Source of the DNA: JAGRAX01 sp041391365
GTDB taxonomy: Bacteria; Bdellovibrionota_G; JALEGL01; JAGRMV01
Length of the DNA stretch: 64,000 nt
Assembly (NCBI GenBank): GCA_041391365.1
Contig: JAWKOC010000001.1
Coordinates: 124,001-188,000 of the forward strand
Reading direction: 5' to 3'
In this document: positions 38,913 through 47,645 of the stretch, in pieces
Layout of the letters: every line of letters begins with the position of its first letter
How positions within the stretch are numbered: position 1 is the first letter of the stretch
Notes under the pieces: generated by a model
Seen by the model: only the letters and a program-made list of their open reading frames with translations
What the model was told of the DNA's origin: nothing
Databases searched by the model: none
Program-made: the position numbers and the translations under genes

Positions 38913-39035
38913 TCAAGACTCCTCCGATTCAAGAGATCGATTCCGCAAGATGGGTTTGAGTAAAAAGCGAACAAGAATGGTCAGCCCTAGACTCGCAACC
39001 CATCCAAATCCAAAATAGATAAGAATATTCTTCAT
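38913..39035 (-). CDS. 40-residue single-span membrane protein within the antiporter operon
   Basis: ATG at 39035 overlaps the stop of the preceding antiporter gene (ATGA), and its own stop is one base from the next ATG. The N-terminal hydrophobic helix (MKNILIYFGFGWVASLGLTI) is followed by a basic/acidic tail. Its own end contains the Shine-Dalgarno of the next gene. Perfect packing between two subunit genes suggests a small accessory subunit; no known family recognised. Confidence 0.6.
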   Translation of the reverse strand: MKNILIYFGFGWVASLGLTILVRFLLKPILRNRSLESEES

Positions 39036-40516
39036 GGTACGATCGCCCCTGTGGTCAAAAGAGCAAGCTGATAAAAAGAAAACAAAAAATCAGGCTGAAT
39101 TCCAAGAACGATCACCATCAGAGTACTGATTCCAATGGGAAGCCAAAGTGACCATGAACCCTCTTTGAAAAAATCTCCCGAAGGTCGGGCATGAAAAAAG
39201 GCTTTGTAGATGATGGGAAAAAAATAAGCAATGTTGAGCAAGGTGCTTGCAATCCAAACCCAAACCCATCCGCCGTGAACGGGTCGAAGTGATCCGGTGA
39301 TCAACTGCCATTTGGAAACAAATCCTACAAACAGAGGAATCCCAATCATGCTCAAACATCCGACAGAAAAGCATACAAATGTGATGGGGAGATTTTTCCC
39401 CAACCCTTCCATTTGTTCAATGTCCGTCTTTCCTGTCTGAATCTGTATGGATCCAGCGCCAAAAAACAAAGTGATTTTCATGAATGCATGGGCAACCATG
39501 TGAAAAATTGCACCGAGCACAGCCGCTGTGGTTCCAATGGCCATTCCCAGCAAAATGTATGAAAGCTGGCTAATGGTGGAATACGCGAGAATTTTCTTCA
39601 TTTGCGTTTCTCCAAGTGCACGGGTAGAGGCGAACAAAATCGTGAAGGCCGCAAGAAAACCGAGAACAAGGTCCAAGTGTAGGGCCTTCATGGTCTCAAT
39701 GCCATACAAAAACCCAATGACTCTACAAAGAGCAAATACACCTGATTTGACGACGGCGACCGCATGCAAGAGAGCGCTGACAGGGGTAGGGGCGATCATG
39801 GCAGACGGCAGCCACGAGTGTAGGGGGAACAAAGCTGCTTTTACGCCGAATCCAATCATGAAAAGTCCAAAAATCACCACCAGAGCGACAGAATGTTCAC
39901 TGTACATGGAAAAGGCGTAACCACCAGGGTGGAAACTTGTTGTGTGAAATAGATGATAAAACGCGATCATGGCAATCAAAATGAGCTGTCCTGCCCCTAG
40001 GGTGTAGAGCAAATACTGGCGACCCGCTCGGGTTGCTGCTTCACTTTGCTGGTGCATGACCAACGGGTAAGTAGATAGAGTGAGAATTTCATATCCAACA
40101 AACAAGGTCAGCATGTTTCCGGATAGGGCAACCATGAGTGTGGAAAAAATACATATGGAAAAGAAAAAAGCAAAACGGGTTTGGTGTTTGTATTGTCCTC
40201 CACGCATGTAACCTACAGAATACAAACTGGTCAAAAGCCACAGAAATGAGGCTAGCGTCGCAAAAAGAAGACCGAAAGAGTCCAACGTGAATTCAATGGA
40301 TCCATTCAACCAAGAGGGTCCTTGTGCTTGAATCACAGAACCTTCATTGATCATAGGAAACATCTGAAAAAAAAGAATCAGTTGAACAAGCGCTGCGATC
40401 ATGGGCAGGGCATCTCTAACGTTGGCTCTTTTTTGAAAAACCAAAATGCCAAGACTGCTCCATAGAGGGCAAGAAAGAGCTAACCATAGTAGGTGTTGTT
40501 TTTCCAGCGTATTCAC
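39032..40516 (-). CDS. Proton-antiporter subunit, MnhA N-terminal/NuoL-like
   Basis: 494 residues from a GTG at 40516 overlapping the previous stop (GTGA) with GAGG upstream; a longer frame back to 40840 lies within the neighbour and is rejected. Contains FVGYEILTLSTYPLV, PLHSWLPSAMIAPTPVSALLHAVAVVKSG and KKILAYSTISQLSYI, closest to the NuoL/MrpA N-terminal type. Ion-translocating arm of the complex. Confidence 0.86.
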   Translation of the reverse strand: MNTLEKQHLLWLALSCPLWSSLGILVFQKRANVRDALPMIAALVQLILFFQMFPMINEGSVIQAQGPSWLNGSIEFTLDSFGLLFATLASFLWLLTSLYSVGYMRGGQYKHQTRFAFFFSICIFSTLMVALSGNMLTLFVGYEILTLSTYPLVMHQQSEAATRAGRQYLLYTLGAGQLILIAMIAFYHLFHTTSFHPGGYAFSMYSEHSVALVVIFGLFMIGFGVKAALFPLHSWLPSAMIAPTPVSALLHAVAVVKSGVFALCRVIGFLYGIETMKALHLDLVLGFLAAFTILFASTRALGETQMKKILAYSTISQLSYILLGMAIGTTAAVLGAIFHMVAHAFMKITLFFGAGSIQIQTGKTDIEQMEGLGKNLPITFVCFSVGCLSMIGIPLFVGFVSKWQLITGSLRPVHGGWVWVWIASTLLNIAYFFPIIYKAFFHARPSGDFFKEGSWSLWLPIGISTLMVIVLGIQPDFLFSFYQLALLTTGAIVP

Positions 40517-41961
40517 GGCTGATACCTCGTCAGTTGTGACCATGATAAGAGCTGATTGAGAAGTCCAACTTGTAACATGAGGAGAACCAATGCAACGGCA
40601 ATGGGCGCATAAACGTTCCAATGAGGTTTTGATGAAGAAGACTCTGTCCATGGAGTGTGCGGAAAAAACATGATTTCGATCATTCGAAGAGTGTAGAGAA
40701 GAGAGGTCATGGCCCCGATGGCGATGATCGCAATCACAACCCAGTGCCCTTGAGTCATGGCACTTTGAATCAGCATCCATTTGACAAAAAATCCGGGCAA
40801 AGGAGGAATTCCAATCAAGGAAAGCAGAGCCATACAGCATGCCAATGTGATTAACTTTGAATGTTTGGGTAGGTTTGCCATGTGAAGAACATCATAGGAA
40901 CCCCATTGTGAGTTCATTTCGTCAGCCACAAAAAACAATGTCAATTTCACCACGGCATGATGAAAAATTTGTAAGATCGCTGCGTAAAGTCCTAGTGAAG
41001 ATCCTTCGGCCAATCCCACGATGATGTATCCAATTTGAGAAATGCTGGAATACGCAAGGATTTTTCGCAAGTCCTTTTGCTTGGACGCCAACAAAGGAGC
41101 TAAGGCAATGGAAACCCAGGCCAGAATACCAAGATACGAAAGAAGTTTGAGGGCCTCTTCTCCGTGTCCCAACATGGAGTAAAAAATACGCAAAAGAAAA
41201 ATGCAAAACACTTTGGTGACGATCGATGCAATGAAACCCGTGTTTTGTGCTTTGGAATTCCCATAGGTATCAATCAACCAAAAATGTAGTGGAAACAATG
41301 CGGTCTTGATGGAAAATCCCACCACCATCAATCCGATGCCAATTTTGTTGGGAAGATCTTCGAGATCAATCAAACTGACCAGGTCACTCATGTTCAGTGA
41401 ACCGCATTGCGAGTACACAAATGCCAAGCCGATGAGGTAGAGAGAAGCGGCGACCGTATTGACCGCAAGGTATCGAAAGACAGATAAGTAGCTTCGAGGT
41501 TCATTTGGATCGCTGAGCAGCCCATAGAGGCAAATGGAACACACTTCTAAAAACACATAAAAATTGAAAAAATCTTGTGTAAGAATCATTCCATAGAGAG
41601 ACATCTGAAGAATGAAAAATAAACTTCGATGTAGGGCAGGTTGTTTGTGAAACGAGTACGTCCATGACAATAAAGATAGTGTAGAAACCAAGGTGCAAAA
41701 TGCAACAGCAAATCGATCGACGTAAAAGGTGATTCCCCACGGAGCAGGCCATCCCCCAAAAAAATATTCGAGGGGTTTGTGATGTCCGAGATATCTCCAC
41801 ATGGAGATGTTCACTGTCAAGCTCAGCAAAAGACACACCCAAGAGATGAATTGCACTCCTACAGATTTTTTGGTTCTGTGAAAAACCAATGCATTGGCCA
41901 TTCCTCCGATGAAGGAAAGCAAAATGGCCAGCGGAACCAACTGTTCAATCCCATGTTTCAT
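40513..41961 (-). CDS. mnhD: Na+/H+ antiporter subunit MnhD
   Basis: 482 residues. About 14 spans with NFYVFLEVCSICLYGL (key Glu), FPLHFWLIDTYGNSKAQ (MrpD-type replacement of the LPxAH loop), TKVFCIFLLRIF and RKILAYSSISQIGYI. Follows mnhC with a 4-bp overlap, as MrpD/MbhH does in known operons. Confidence 0.9.
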   Translation of the reverse strand: MKHGIEQLVPLAILLSFIGGMANALVFHRTKKSVGVQFISWVCLLLSLTVNISMWRYLGHHKPLEYFFGGWPAPWGITFYVDRFAVAFCTLVSTLSLLSWTYSFHKQPALHRSLFFILQMSLYGMILTQDFFNFYVFLEVCSICLYGLLSDPNEPRSYLSVFRYLAVNTVAASLYLIGLAFVYSQCGSLNMSDLVSLIDLEDLPNKIGIGLMVVGFSIKTALFPLHFWLIDTYGNSKAQNTGFIASIVTKVFCIFLLRIFYSMLGHGEEALKLLSYLGILAWVSIALAPLLASKQKDLRKILAYSSISQIGYIIVGLAEGSSLGLYAAILQIFHHAVVKLTLFFVADEMNSQWGSYDVLHMANLPKHSKLITLACCMALLSLIGIPPLPGFFVKWMLIQSAMTQGHWVVIAIIAIGAMTSLLYTLRMIEIMFFPHTPWTESSSSKPHWNVYAPIAVALVLLMLQVGLLNQLLSWSQLTRYQP

Positions 41962-42308
41962 CTTTGCTGTTCCAAAATTTCTTCTTCGTCGAGGCTGCCA
42001 TAGTTTTCGTGGATTTTGAGCATCAACGCTAAGGCTACGCCCGTGGTAGCCAAACTCACCACAATGGCGGTGAGCATCAAGGCATGAGGCAAGGGATTGA
42101 CGTAAAATTGGGCTCCAGGTGTTTCAATGGGAGCCAATGCGTTTTTTCGATACGCCAATGAAATGAACAAAAAAATCACCCCAACCTGACGAATATTCAT
42201 GGCAATGATTTTTTTGAGAAAATGTTTTTTCAGCAAGAGTCCATACATTCCCAAGAGGATCAGTGCGAAAATGATTCCATAGTGAAGTTGGTGGAGAAGC
42301 ATGTTCAT
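41958..42308 (-). CDS. mnhC: Na+/H+ antiporter subunit MnhC (NuoK-like)
   Basis: 116 residues from the ATG at 42308 overlapping the mnhB stop. Three membrane helices. GMYGLLLKKHFLKKIIAMNI at the start and DPLPHAL-like NPLPHALMLTAIVV are the MrpC/NuoK marks. Links the antiporter arm to the rest of the complex. Confidence 0.92.
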   Translation of the reverse strand: MNMLLHQLHYGIIFALILLGMYGLLLKKHFLKKIIAMNIRQVGVIFLFISLAYRKNALAPIETPGAQFYVNPLPHALMLTAIVVSLATTGVALALMLKIHENYGSLDEEEILEQQR

Positions 42309-42739
42309 GACGAGTGGTCTCCACGAAGGACCTGGTAAATCAAATAGGAGGTGGCAAAAACCGTAATGGTCACACCCATTTCGATCCCAAGGGAACCAAA
42401 CGCACGAACATGACCAACAGCTTCTGTGGAGGTTGTCAACGCACTGTAATCCAAAAATGGCTTGGAACGAAGGAGGGCAATCATTCCGATCAAAAAATAC
42501 ACACAAACTCCGAGACATCCCATGACCACAAGAAATGCATGTGATGGACGCAAAGGGTTTTTTGCGCCCCAAATCAGATCCAAAAGAATCATGGCCATGG
42601 TCAAAAGAATACCACCCTGAAATCCTCCGCCAGGACTGTAATGACCGTGAATCACAACGTAGATGGCAAAAAGCAACATAAAGGGAAAGTGGATTCGCGC
42701 CGTAAGCGCAAGCAAGGTAGAACCAAAACCTTTATTCAT
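42305..42739 (-). CDS. mnhB: Na+/H+ antiporter subunit MnhB
   Basis: 144 residues from the ATG at 42739. Four membrane helices with the family motif GHYSPGGGFQGG near the second helix. Overlaps both neighbours, consistent with one polycistronic message. Confidence 0.92.
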   Translation of the reverse strand: MNKGFGSTLLALTARIHFPFMLLFAIYVVIHGHYSPGGGFQGGILLTMAMILLDLIWGAKNPLRPSHAFLVVMGCLGVCVYFLIGMIALLRSKPFLDYSALTTSTEAVGHVRAFGSLGIEMGVTITVFATSYLIYQVLRGDHSS

Positions 42740-43010
42740 GATCTTTGACTCCAAGCAGACTCAATGCAACCAATCCCGCGCAAAAGATCACGATGGTTTC
42801 CCCAAAGGTATCAAAACCTCGATAGTCCGCGAGAACAGCCGTGACATAGTTGGCAGCTCCTGTTTCTTCATGACTCTTTTCAATGTATCGTGGAGATACG
42901 TGGTGAAAGGAGGCAACTTTTTTTACGTTTCCGAGTGTGGGAATGTGTGCGACAAAGGAAAAAAACACACAGCCAATCACGATCAAGATCAAATGTGCGG
43001 CAATTTTCAT
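42732..43010 (-). CDS. MnhA C-terminal domain/MbhE-like subunit
   Basis: 92 residues, two spans. NYVTAVLADYRGFDTFGET is the hallmark of the MrpA C-terminal domain, which in archaeal Mbh complexes is the separate protein MbhE. Here it is likewise a separate gene, placed directly before mnhB. Confidence 0.85.
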   Translation of the reverse strand: MKIAAHLILIVIGCVFFSFVAHIPTLGNVKKVASFHHVSPRYIEKSHEETGAANYVTAVLADYRGFDTFGETIVIFCAGLVALSLLGVKDHE

Positions 43011-43258
43011 GAAGTTTTGTCCTTTGTGGATTTGGTTCTGTGAAGAATGATCATAAAATAGAGTGTGGTGATGGCCGCACCAATGGAAGCTTCCGTAAAA
43101 GCAACATCCAAGGCTCCCAAATCTGTGAAAAGCAAAGCCGAAAAAAAACTAAATGTGGAAAATACAATCACGGCTGTTTTGATGGAGGAACTTTGCAAGG
43201 CCATAGCTGCGCAAAGCAGAACGAGCAGCAATAGAATTACACTCAAGATCATGCTCAT
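43007..43258 (-). CDS. DUF4040/MbhD-like antiporter subunit
   Basis: 83 residues, three hydrophobic helices. GALDVAFTEASIGAAITT matches the DUF4040/MbhD segment, which is fused into MrpA in classical operons. ATGA-type overlaps on both sides. Confidence 0.85.
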   Translation of the reverse strand: MSMILSVILLLLVLLCAAMALQSSSIKTAVIVFSTFSFFSALLFTDLGALDVAFTEASIGAAITTLYFMIILHRTKSTKDKTS

Positions 43259-43566
43259 AGAATTTGCTCCTTGGAGGGTTTGTCATGAATGGGAAGCCCT
43301 GATTTCAAGGCGGATCTTCCCAATGCATGGGCCACAATCGGGTTGACGACAAAAAAGAATCCAAGAATGCACAAAATTTTGATGGCAACCAAATTCCATC
43401 CCACATGGACGGCCAACGCCAAAAGCATCAGACTCACTCCCAACGTATCTGATTTTCCAACGGCATGCAGACGAGCATAAAAATTGGGGAGGCGAAGCAC
43501 TCCGATGATGCCCACAAAGGTGAAGAAGAATCCCAAAACAAAAATCAATGCCACCAGAGGGTTCAT
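43255..43566 (-). CDS. mnhG: Na+/H+ antiporter subunit MnhG
   Basis: 103 residues, three spans. GVLRLPNFYARLHAVGKSDTLG is close to the MrpG consensus (RLPDxYxRLHAxTKxxTLG), and NPIVAHALGRSA also fits. Overlaps mnhF by 4 bp. Confidence 0.93.
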   Translation of the reverse strand: MNPLVALIFVLGFFFTFVGIIGVLRLPNFYARLHAVGKSDTLGVSLMLLALAVHVGWNLVAIKILCILGFFFVVNPIVAHALGRSALKSGLPIHDKPSKEQIL

Positions 43567-43841
43567 GAACGCTCCTCCGGCTGGTGTTCAAAAAACTTGG
43601 CAAAAATCAAAGAGCCGATGAACCCAATGATGGCATAGGTCAGGGCAATATCTACATAGAGAGAGACTTGGTCTTTGATGATTCCAAGCAAAATGATCAG
43701 TACGATGGTTTTGGTTCCAATCAAGGCCGATCCGGTGAGCCGATCAAAACTGGTTGGGCCTTGAATGACTCGGACCAGTGACAGCAACATCGAAAGCCCG
43801 ATGATCAAGGCCATGCTCTGAAAAAATACTTCACGAAGCAT
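43563..43841 (-). CDS. mnhF: Na+/H+ antiporter subunit MnhF
   Basis: 92 residues, three spans. VRVIQGPTSFDRLTGSALIGTK and YVDIALTYAIIGFIGSL carry the MrpF pattern (RxxxGPTxxDRxxA and DIAIxYAxLxF). Overlaps mnhE by 11 bp. Confidence 0.92.
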   Translation of the reverse strand: MLREVFFQSMALIIGLSMLLSLVRVIQGPTSFDRLTGSALIGTKTIVLIILLGIIKDQVSLYVDIALTYAIIGFIGSLIFAKFFEHQPEERS

Positions 43842-44352
43842 GTGTGGTTCCTTGTGAGGTCACAAAATGTTTTGCGATTCGGTCTTCCATTTCGATGTGC
43901 TGCTCAGGATCTGAGGGTGACGGACGAAGTCCCTGGGCACTTTTGTCGTTGAGGGCATGAATCAGCAATCGATCCTCTTCGAAATCGAGGGTTACTGTGC
44001 CTGGGGTCAATGTGATGGAGTTTGCAAAGATCAGGCGAGGCAGACCTTCGGGCAGTTTGGTTTGGATGGTAAAGGTTTGCAACTGCAAATCCATAGTGGG
44101 TTTGAGAACCGCAATGGCCACCTGGATGTTGGCTTTGACGATTTCTATCAAGAGCCAAGGAAAATAGGCGAAGATGAGTCCCAATTGGCGCAGGGTAAAT
44201 GGGTACACCCGATCATACGTGGTCGTGGAAAAGATTTTTCGGGTGAACAATGTTATGCCGACCGATGCAAAAAAACCGAGTCCTAGGTGAAACGTGTCGA
44301 ATTTTTGGGACAAGATCATCCAAAAGAAAAACAATGTGATGGCCAGAGACAT
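43831..44352 (-). CDS. mnhE: Na+/H+ antiporter subunit MnhE
   Basis: 173 residues. Two N-terminal membrane helices, then a soluble domain with NSITLTPGTVTLDFE, the MrpE signature, and LLIHAL. First gene of the 11-gene operon, whose order (E-F-G-MbhD-MbhE-B-C-D) equals that of archaeal mbhA-H. Confidence 0.93.
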   Translation of the reverse strand: MSLAITLFFFWMILSQKFDTFHLGLGFFASVGITLFTRKIFSTTTYDRVYPFTLRQLGLIFAYFPWLLIEIVKANIQVAIAVLKPTMDLQLQTFTIQTKLPEGLPRLIFANSITLTPGTVTLDFEEDRLLIHALNDKSAQGLRPSPSDPEQHIEMEDRIAKHFVTSQGTTHAS

Positions 44353-44408
44353 CTAGCTTGAGGTGGTACCGCAAAACTGCAAAAATTTGAATGAAAATCG
44401 AGATTTGA

Positions 44409-44488
44409 ACCTCAGAGGGGCAAGGTCCTGGAAACCTATCGTGGCCTCAGACCTGTTACCATACATCTCATGGCCTTTGCTCCTCAGG
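44409..44488 (+). promoter_or_regulatory. Structured RNA element between two divergent Na+/H+ antiporter units
   Basis: GAGGGGCAAGG (44415-44425) can pair over 11 bp with CCTTTGCTCCTC (44474-44485). CCT (44410-44412) pairs with AGG (44486-44488) beyond a 2-nt bulge, enclosing about 48 nt with further small stems. Two of the pairs are G-U when read on the plus strand but A-C mismatches on the minus strand, favouring a plus-strand RNA leading to nhaC. A leader for mnhE is the alternative. No known riboswitch class could be assigned by eye. Rest of 44353-44596 is AT-rich, with weak promoter-like motifs on both strands. Confidence 0.4.
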
Positions 44489-44596
44489 AAATCACTGGCT
44501 TTGAATTGACTAAAAAGACATTTTTATTGCATTTTTATGCGTTATTGAATAATCAGAAACCCTTTGTTTTCAGGCAACGTCGTTCGGGAGATTGAC

Positions 44597-46315
44597 ATGA
44601 AAAAAGTGCTTCAGTGTGCGGTGTATGGTGTGATCTGCTTTTTGTTTGTGGTGAGTGCACAAGCTCTTCACAACGTGGGGCAGGGCAAATTTGTATTTTC
44701 TGACTTGCCCAGGGCCATGGCGGTTCTGGTTCCATTGATTGCTATTGGATTTTCATTCATTTTGCAAAATGTAGTGGTTTCGCTTTTCTTTGGAATCTAT
44801 GTGGGAGCCTTTTTGCTTCTGGGACTTCCAGATACTTTTTCTGCATGGGTTCAACAACTGGGCGTAACGTTTTTTAAGGTTGGAGATCAACATGTCTTAT
44901 CAGCTGCGGCCGACCGCGGACACATGGGGATCATCCTTTTTACGCTGCTCATTGGTGGTGTTGTGGGTTTGATGAATCGAACCGGAGGATTGTCCCATCT
45001 GGTAGAAAAATGTTTGGGGTTTGCCAAAGATGCCTACCGCACACAAATGTTGAGCTGGTTTACGGGACTGGCCATTTTTATTGATGACTATGCAAATACG
45101 TTGGTCGTTGGAAGCATGATGAAGCCGCTGAGTGACCGGTTTCGTGTATCTCGGGAAAAATTGTCTTTTATCATCGATGCCACGGCAGCTCCCGTGGCTT
45201 CTCTGGCACCCATTTCTACTTGGGTCGCTTATGAAATTGGACTGATTCAAAATGCCATGGACACATCAGGAATAGAGGGCAATGCTTACGGAGTGTTTTT
45301 GGAATCTATACCTTATCGGTTCTATGCACTTTTGATTTTGGCGTTTATTTTTATCTCTGCGTGGATGAAAAGAGATTTTGGTCCAATGCTTGTCGCCGAA
45401 CGAAGAGCTCGACACAAAGGCCAGCTGATTCGTCCAGGGTCGACACCCATGATGGAGGAAACGCATGACCAATGTGAGGTGCCTCAAGAAAAACGCTCTT
45501 GGTTGGACGCCGTGGTTCCTTTGGTGGCCTTGGTGGGAAGTGCCATCCTTGGGTTTTATGTTCAGGGAAGATCATCCTTGGGGGATCAAGCACAAACGGC
45601 TCCCCTAAGAGATATTTTTGGAGCCGCTGATCCTGTTGTGGTTTTGCTTTGGGCTTCGATGATTGCCACGATTGTGTCGATTTTGATGATTTTGGCACGA
45701 AAACTTATGACCTTTGAACGTGTATTTTCGCACTGGTTCAAAGGTGTAGAGTCGATGCTGCTGGCTTGTACCATTTTGGTGTTGTCGTGGACGATTGCGG
45801 GGGTGATCAAAGAGCTCAATACGGCGACCATCATCATCGAATGGACGCGCAATCTGCTCACTCCATCTTGGTTTCCTGCGATTGTCTTCATCATTTCTGG
45901 AGCCATTGCATTTGCAACCGGAACTTCCTGGGGAACCATGGCCATCATTTTTCCTCTGGCCGTTCCATTGCTTACGGAGATGAGTAAGGTTTCGGGGATG
46001 GATGCCGTGCAAATGTATGCGTTGTTCATTCCAACCGTGGGATCTGTTCTGACGGGCGCGGTGTTGGGAGATCATATTTCTCCGATTTCCGATACGACCA
46101 TCATGAGTTCCATTTGGTCGGGGATCGATCACATGGATCATGTGAAAAGTCAGATTCCCTATGCTGTGATTGTGGGGGTGATCTCATTGGTACTAGGGTA
46201 CATTCCTTCCGGATATGGATGGAGCCCCTGGCTTTTGAATGCCTTGGGCATTGGAGTGATTGCGCTTCTTCTATATATGTATGGAAAAAATCCAGATCTA
46301 GATGCAGCAGTCTGA
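44597..46315 (+). CDS. NhaC-family Na+/H+ antiporter
   Basis: 572 residues from the ATG at 44597 with GGGAG upstream. About 12-14 membrane spans. FIDDYANTLVVGSMMKP, DATAAPVASLAPISTW, FATGTSWGTMAIIFPLAVPL and GDHISPISDTTIMSS are the NhaC-superfamily blocks. Exchanges Na+ (or organic cations/acids in some relatives) for H+. Divergent from the mnh operon, so this is a sodium/pH homeostasis cluster. Confidence 0.9.
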   Translation: MKKVLQCAVYGVICFLFVVSAQALHNVGQGKFVFSDLPRAMAVLVPLIAIGFSFILQNVVVSLFFGIYVGAFLLLGLPDTFSAWVQQLGVTFFKVGDQHVLSAAADRGHMGIILFTLLIGGVVGLMNRTGGLSHLVEKCLGFAKDAYRTQMLSWFTGLAIFIDDYANTLVVGSMMKPLSDRFRVSREKLSFIIDATAAPVASLAPISTWVAYEIGLIQNAMDTSGIEGNAYGVFLESIPYRFYALLILAFIFISAWMKRDFGPMLVAERRARHKGQLIRPGSTPMMEETHDQCEVPQEKRSWLDAVVPLVALVGSAILGFYVQGRSSLGDQAQTAPLRDIFGAADPVVVLLWASMIATIVSILMILARKLMTFERVFSHWFKGVESMLLACTILVLSWTIAGVIKELNTATIIIEWTRNLLTPSWFPAIVFIISGAIAFATGTSWGTMAIIFPLAVPLLTEMSKVSGMDAVQMYALFIPTVGSVLTGAVLGDHISPISDTTIMSSIWSGIDHMDHVKSQIPYAVIVGVISLVLGYIPSGYGWSPWLLNALGIGVIALLLYMYGKNPDLDAAV

Positions 46316-46322
46316 CGAGAGA

Positions 46323-47155
46323 TTAGAGGTTTTCGAGAATTTCTCTGCAAGACGAGAAATACGAATCTCCAAAAAGCACGGCATGATTGAGCAAATGATA
46401 GAGTTGATAGATCTTTTGTTTGCGCTGAAAGTTTTTGCTTTTCGGACAAGTGATAAAATATTCGTCAAAGAATGAATCTGGAAATTTTCCGAACAGATAA
46501 ACCATGGCGAGATCTGCCTCTCGATCTCCTCGGTATACAGCGGGATCTATCAAATAGGGCTCTCCTTCAGGACCAAAAATAACATTTCCAGACCAAAGAT
46601 CTCCGTGAATCAAGGAATAAGCTTTGACCGTATCCAATTCTTTTTCGGCCGTTGATTTTTTTTTGTCCCACAGTGAGTTCAAGCTTTTTCCAAACTGTGG
46701 GGTGCTTTTTTCAAGGTTGTGAAGGTGAATCTCGATTCGTTTGGATACGAAAAAATCGCTCCAGGTTTCACAAGGTGTATTGATTTGCTTGCTGCGGCCA
46801 AGAAAATTATCGCAATGCCACCCGTGCTGTTTGGAAAGAGTATGGTTGTGCATCCTTGCCAGACCACTGCCCAATTCCCTCCACTGCGCTTGTCTGCGAT
46901 CGTTATCAATGAATTCCATGATCAGCCGGTGATCATCCAGATGAATGATGTTGGGTGTTTTGATCGGAGAAACTTTGGCCAAATGATTCAACCCGTCCGC
47001 TTCCGCATGCGTTCTGATCGGGTCGTGATATGATTTTACCATGAGTGTCTGCGATGAAGTTGTGATTTTTGTAAGGACCCAACTTCATTTTGCATAATCA
47101 CGAAAGCAGACAAAATGTCTTGTCCAAGAATGTCTTCAATGGTTTGTGGATTCAC
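46323..47155 (-). CDS. Fructosamine kinase-like protein, probable single frameshift
   Basis: The main frame (46323-47042, 239 residues) lacks the first lobe strands. A GTG at 47155 overlapping the phosphatase stop opens a frame (VNPQTIEDILGQDILSAFV) that joins it if one base is added to the 5-A run complementary to 47066-47070. This would give about 277 residues, the family length. Kinase motifs: Lys in MVKSY, IHGDLWSGNV (catalytic Asp), LIDPAVYRGDREADLAM (metal site). Family members phosphorylate ketoamines so that glycated proteins are repaired. Probable indel or assembly error. Confidence 0.75.
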
Positions 47156-47642
47156 TCTGAGTCAAATGTTGAATGAGGTGAGTGCATCCATCTTCAATGA
47201 TGTCCAAAACTTCTTCAAATCCTTGGTCTCCTTTGTAGTAGGGATCGGGGACATTTCGAATTGGATAAGCTTTACAAAAATATGTAAAGGGAATCACTTT
47301 TTTCTCATCGTGTAAGTTTCTCGCTCTTGCGAGAACATTGCGCAAATTGTTTTCGTCCATGGTTAAAATCAAATCGAACTCATCAAAGTCGCGTTCAGGA
47401 TTGAAGGCTCTGGATAGACTGTCTAATGTATAGCCTCTTTTCTTGGCATGTTCCCGAGATCGCAGGTCTGGCAATGAGCCTACATGATAGTCAGCTGTTC
47501 CTGCCGAATCACACGACAACACATGATCCATGTTTTTTTCTTTGACCATAAAATCAAAAACTCCGTGCGCGGTCGGAGATCTACAGATGTTTCCCAGGCA
47601 AACAAACAAAACTTTTTTTGGTGTCGATGGATTTGTGGACAT
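47136..47642 (-). CDS. Low-molecular-weight protein-tyrosine phosphatase
   Basis: 168 residues from the ATG at 47642. P-loop CLGNICRS (CX5R-S) near the N-terminus, TMDENNL, and the catalytic acid in VPDPYYKG. Dephosphorylates phosphotyrosine or small sugar phosphates. The downstream neighbour is the fructosamine-kinase-like gene, a pairing (wzb-type phosphatase with FN3K) also known elsewhere and suggestive of protein deglycation. Confidence 0.93.
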   Translation of the reverse strand: MSTNPSTPKKVLFVCLGNICRSPTAHGVFDFMVKEKNMDHVLSCDSAGTADYHVGSLPDLRSREHAKKRGYTLDSLSRAFNPERDFDEFDLILTMDENNLRNVLARARNLHDEKKVIPFTYFCKAYPIRNVPDPYYKGDQGFEEVLDIIEDGCTHLIQHLTQSESTNH

Positions 47643-47645
47643 CAC

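Noticed and set aside
39032..40840. 602-residue version of the NuoL-like subunit
   Set aside because: The extra N-terminus is antisense-like Cys/His-rich sequence inside mnhD; a GTG at 40516 overlaps the stop as the other junctions do.
44349..44365. GAGGTGGTACCGC resembles the T-box antiterminator core
   Set aside because: No specifier stem or terminator around it, wrong gene type, and the upstream part would lie within mnhE; short match only.
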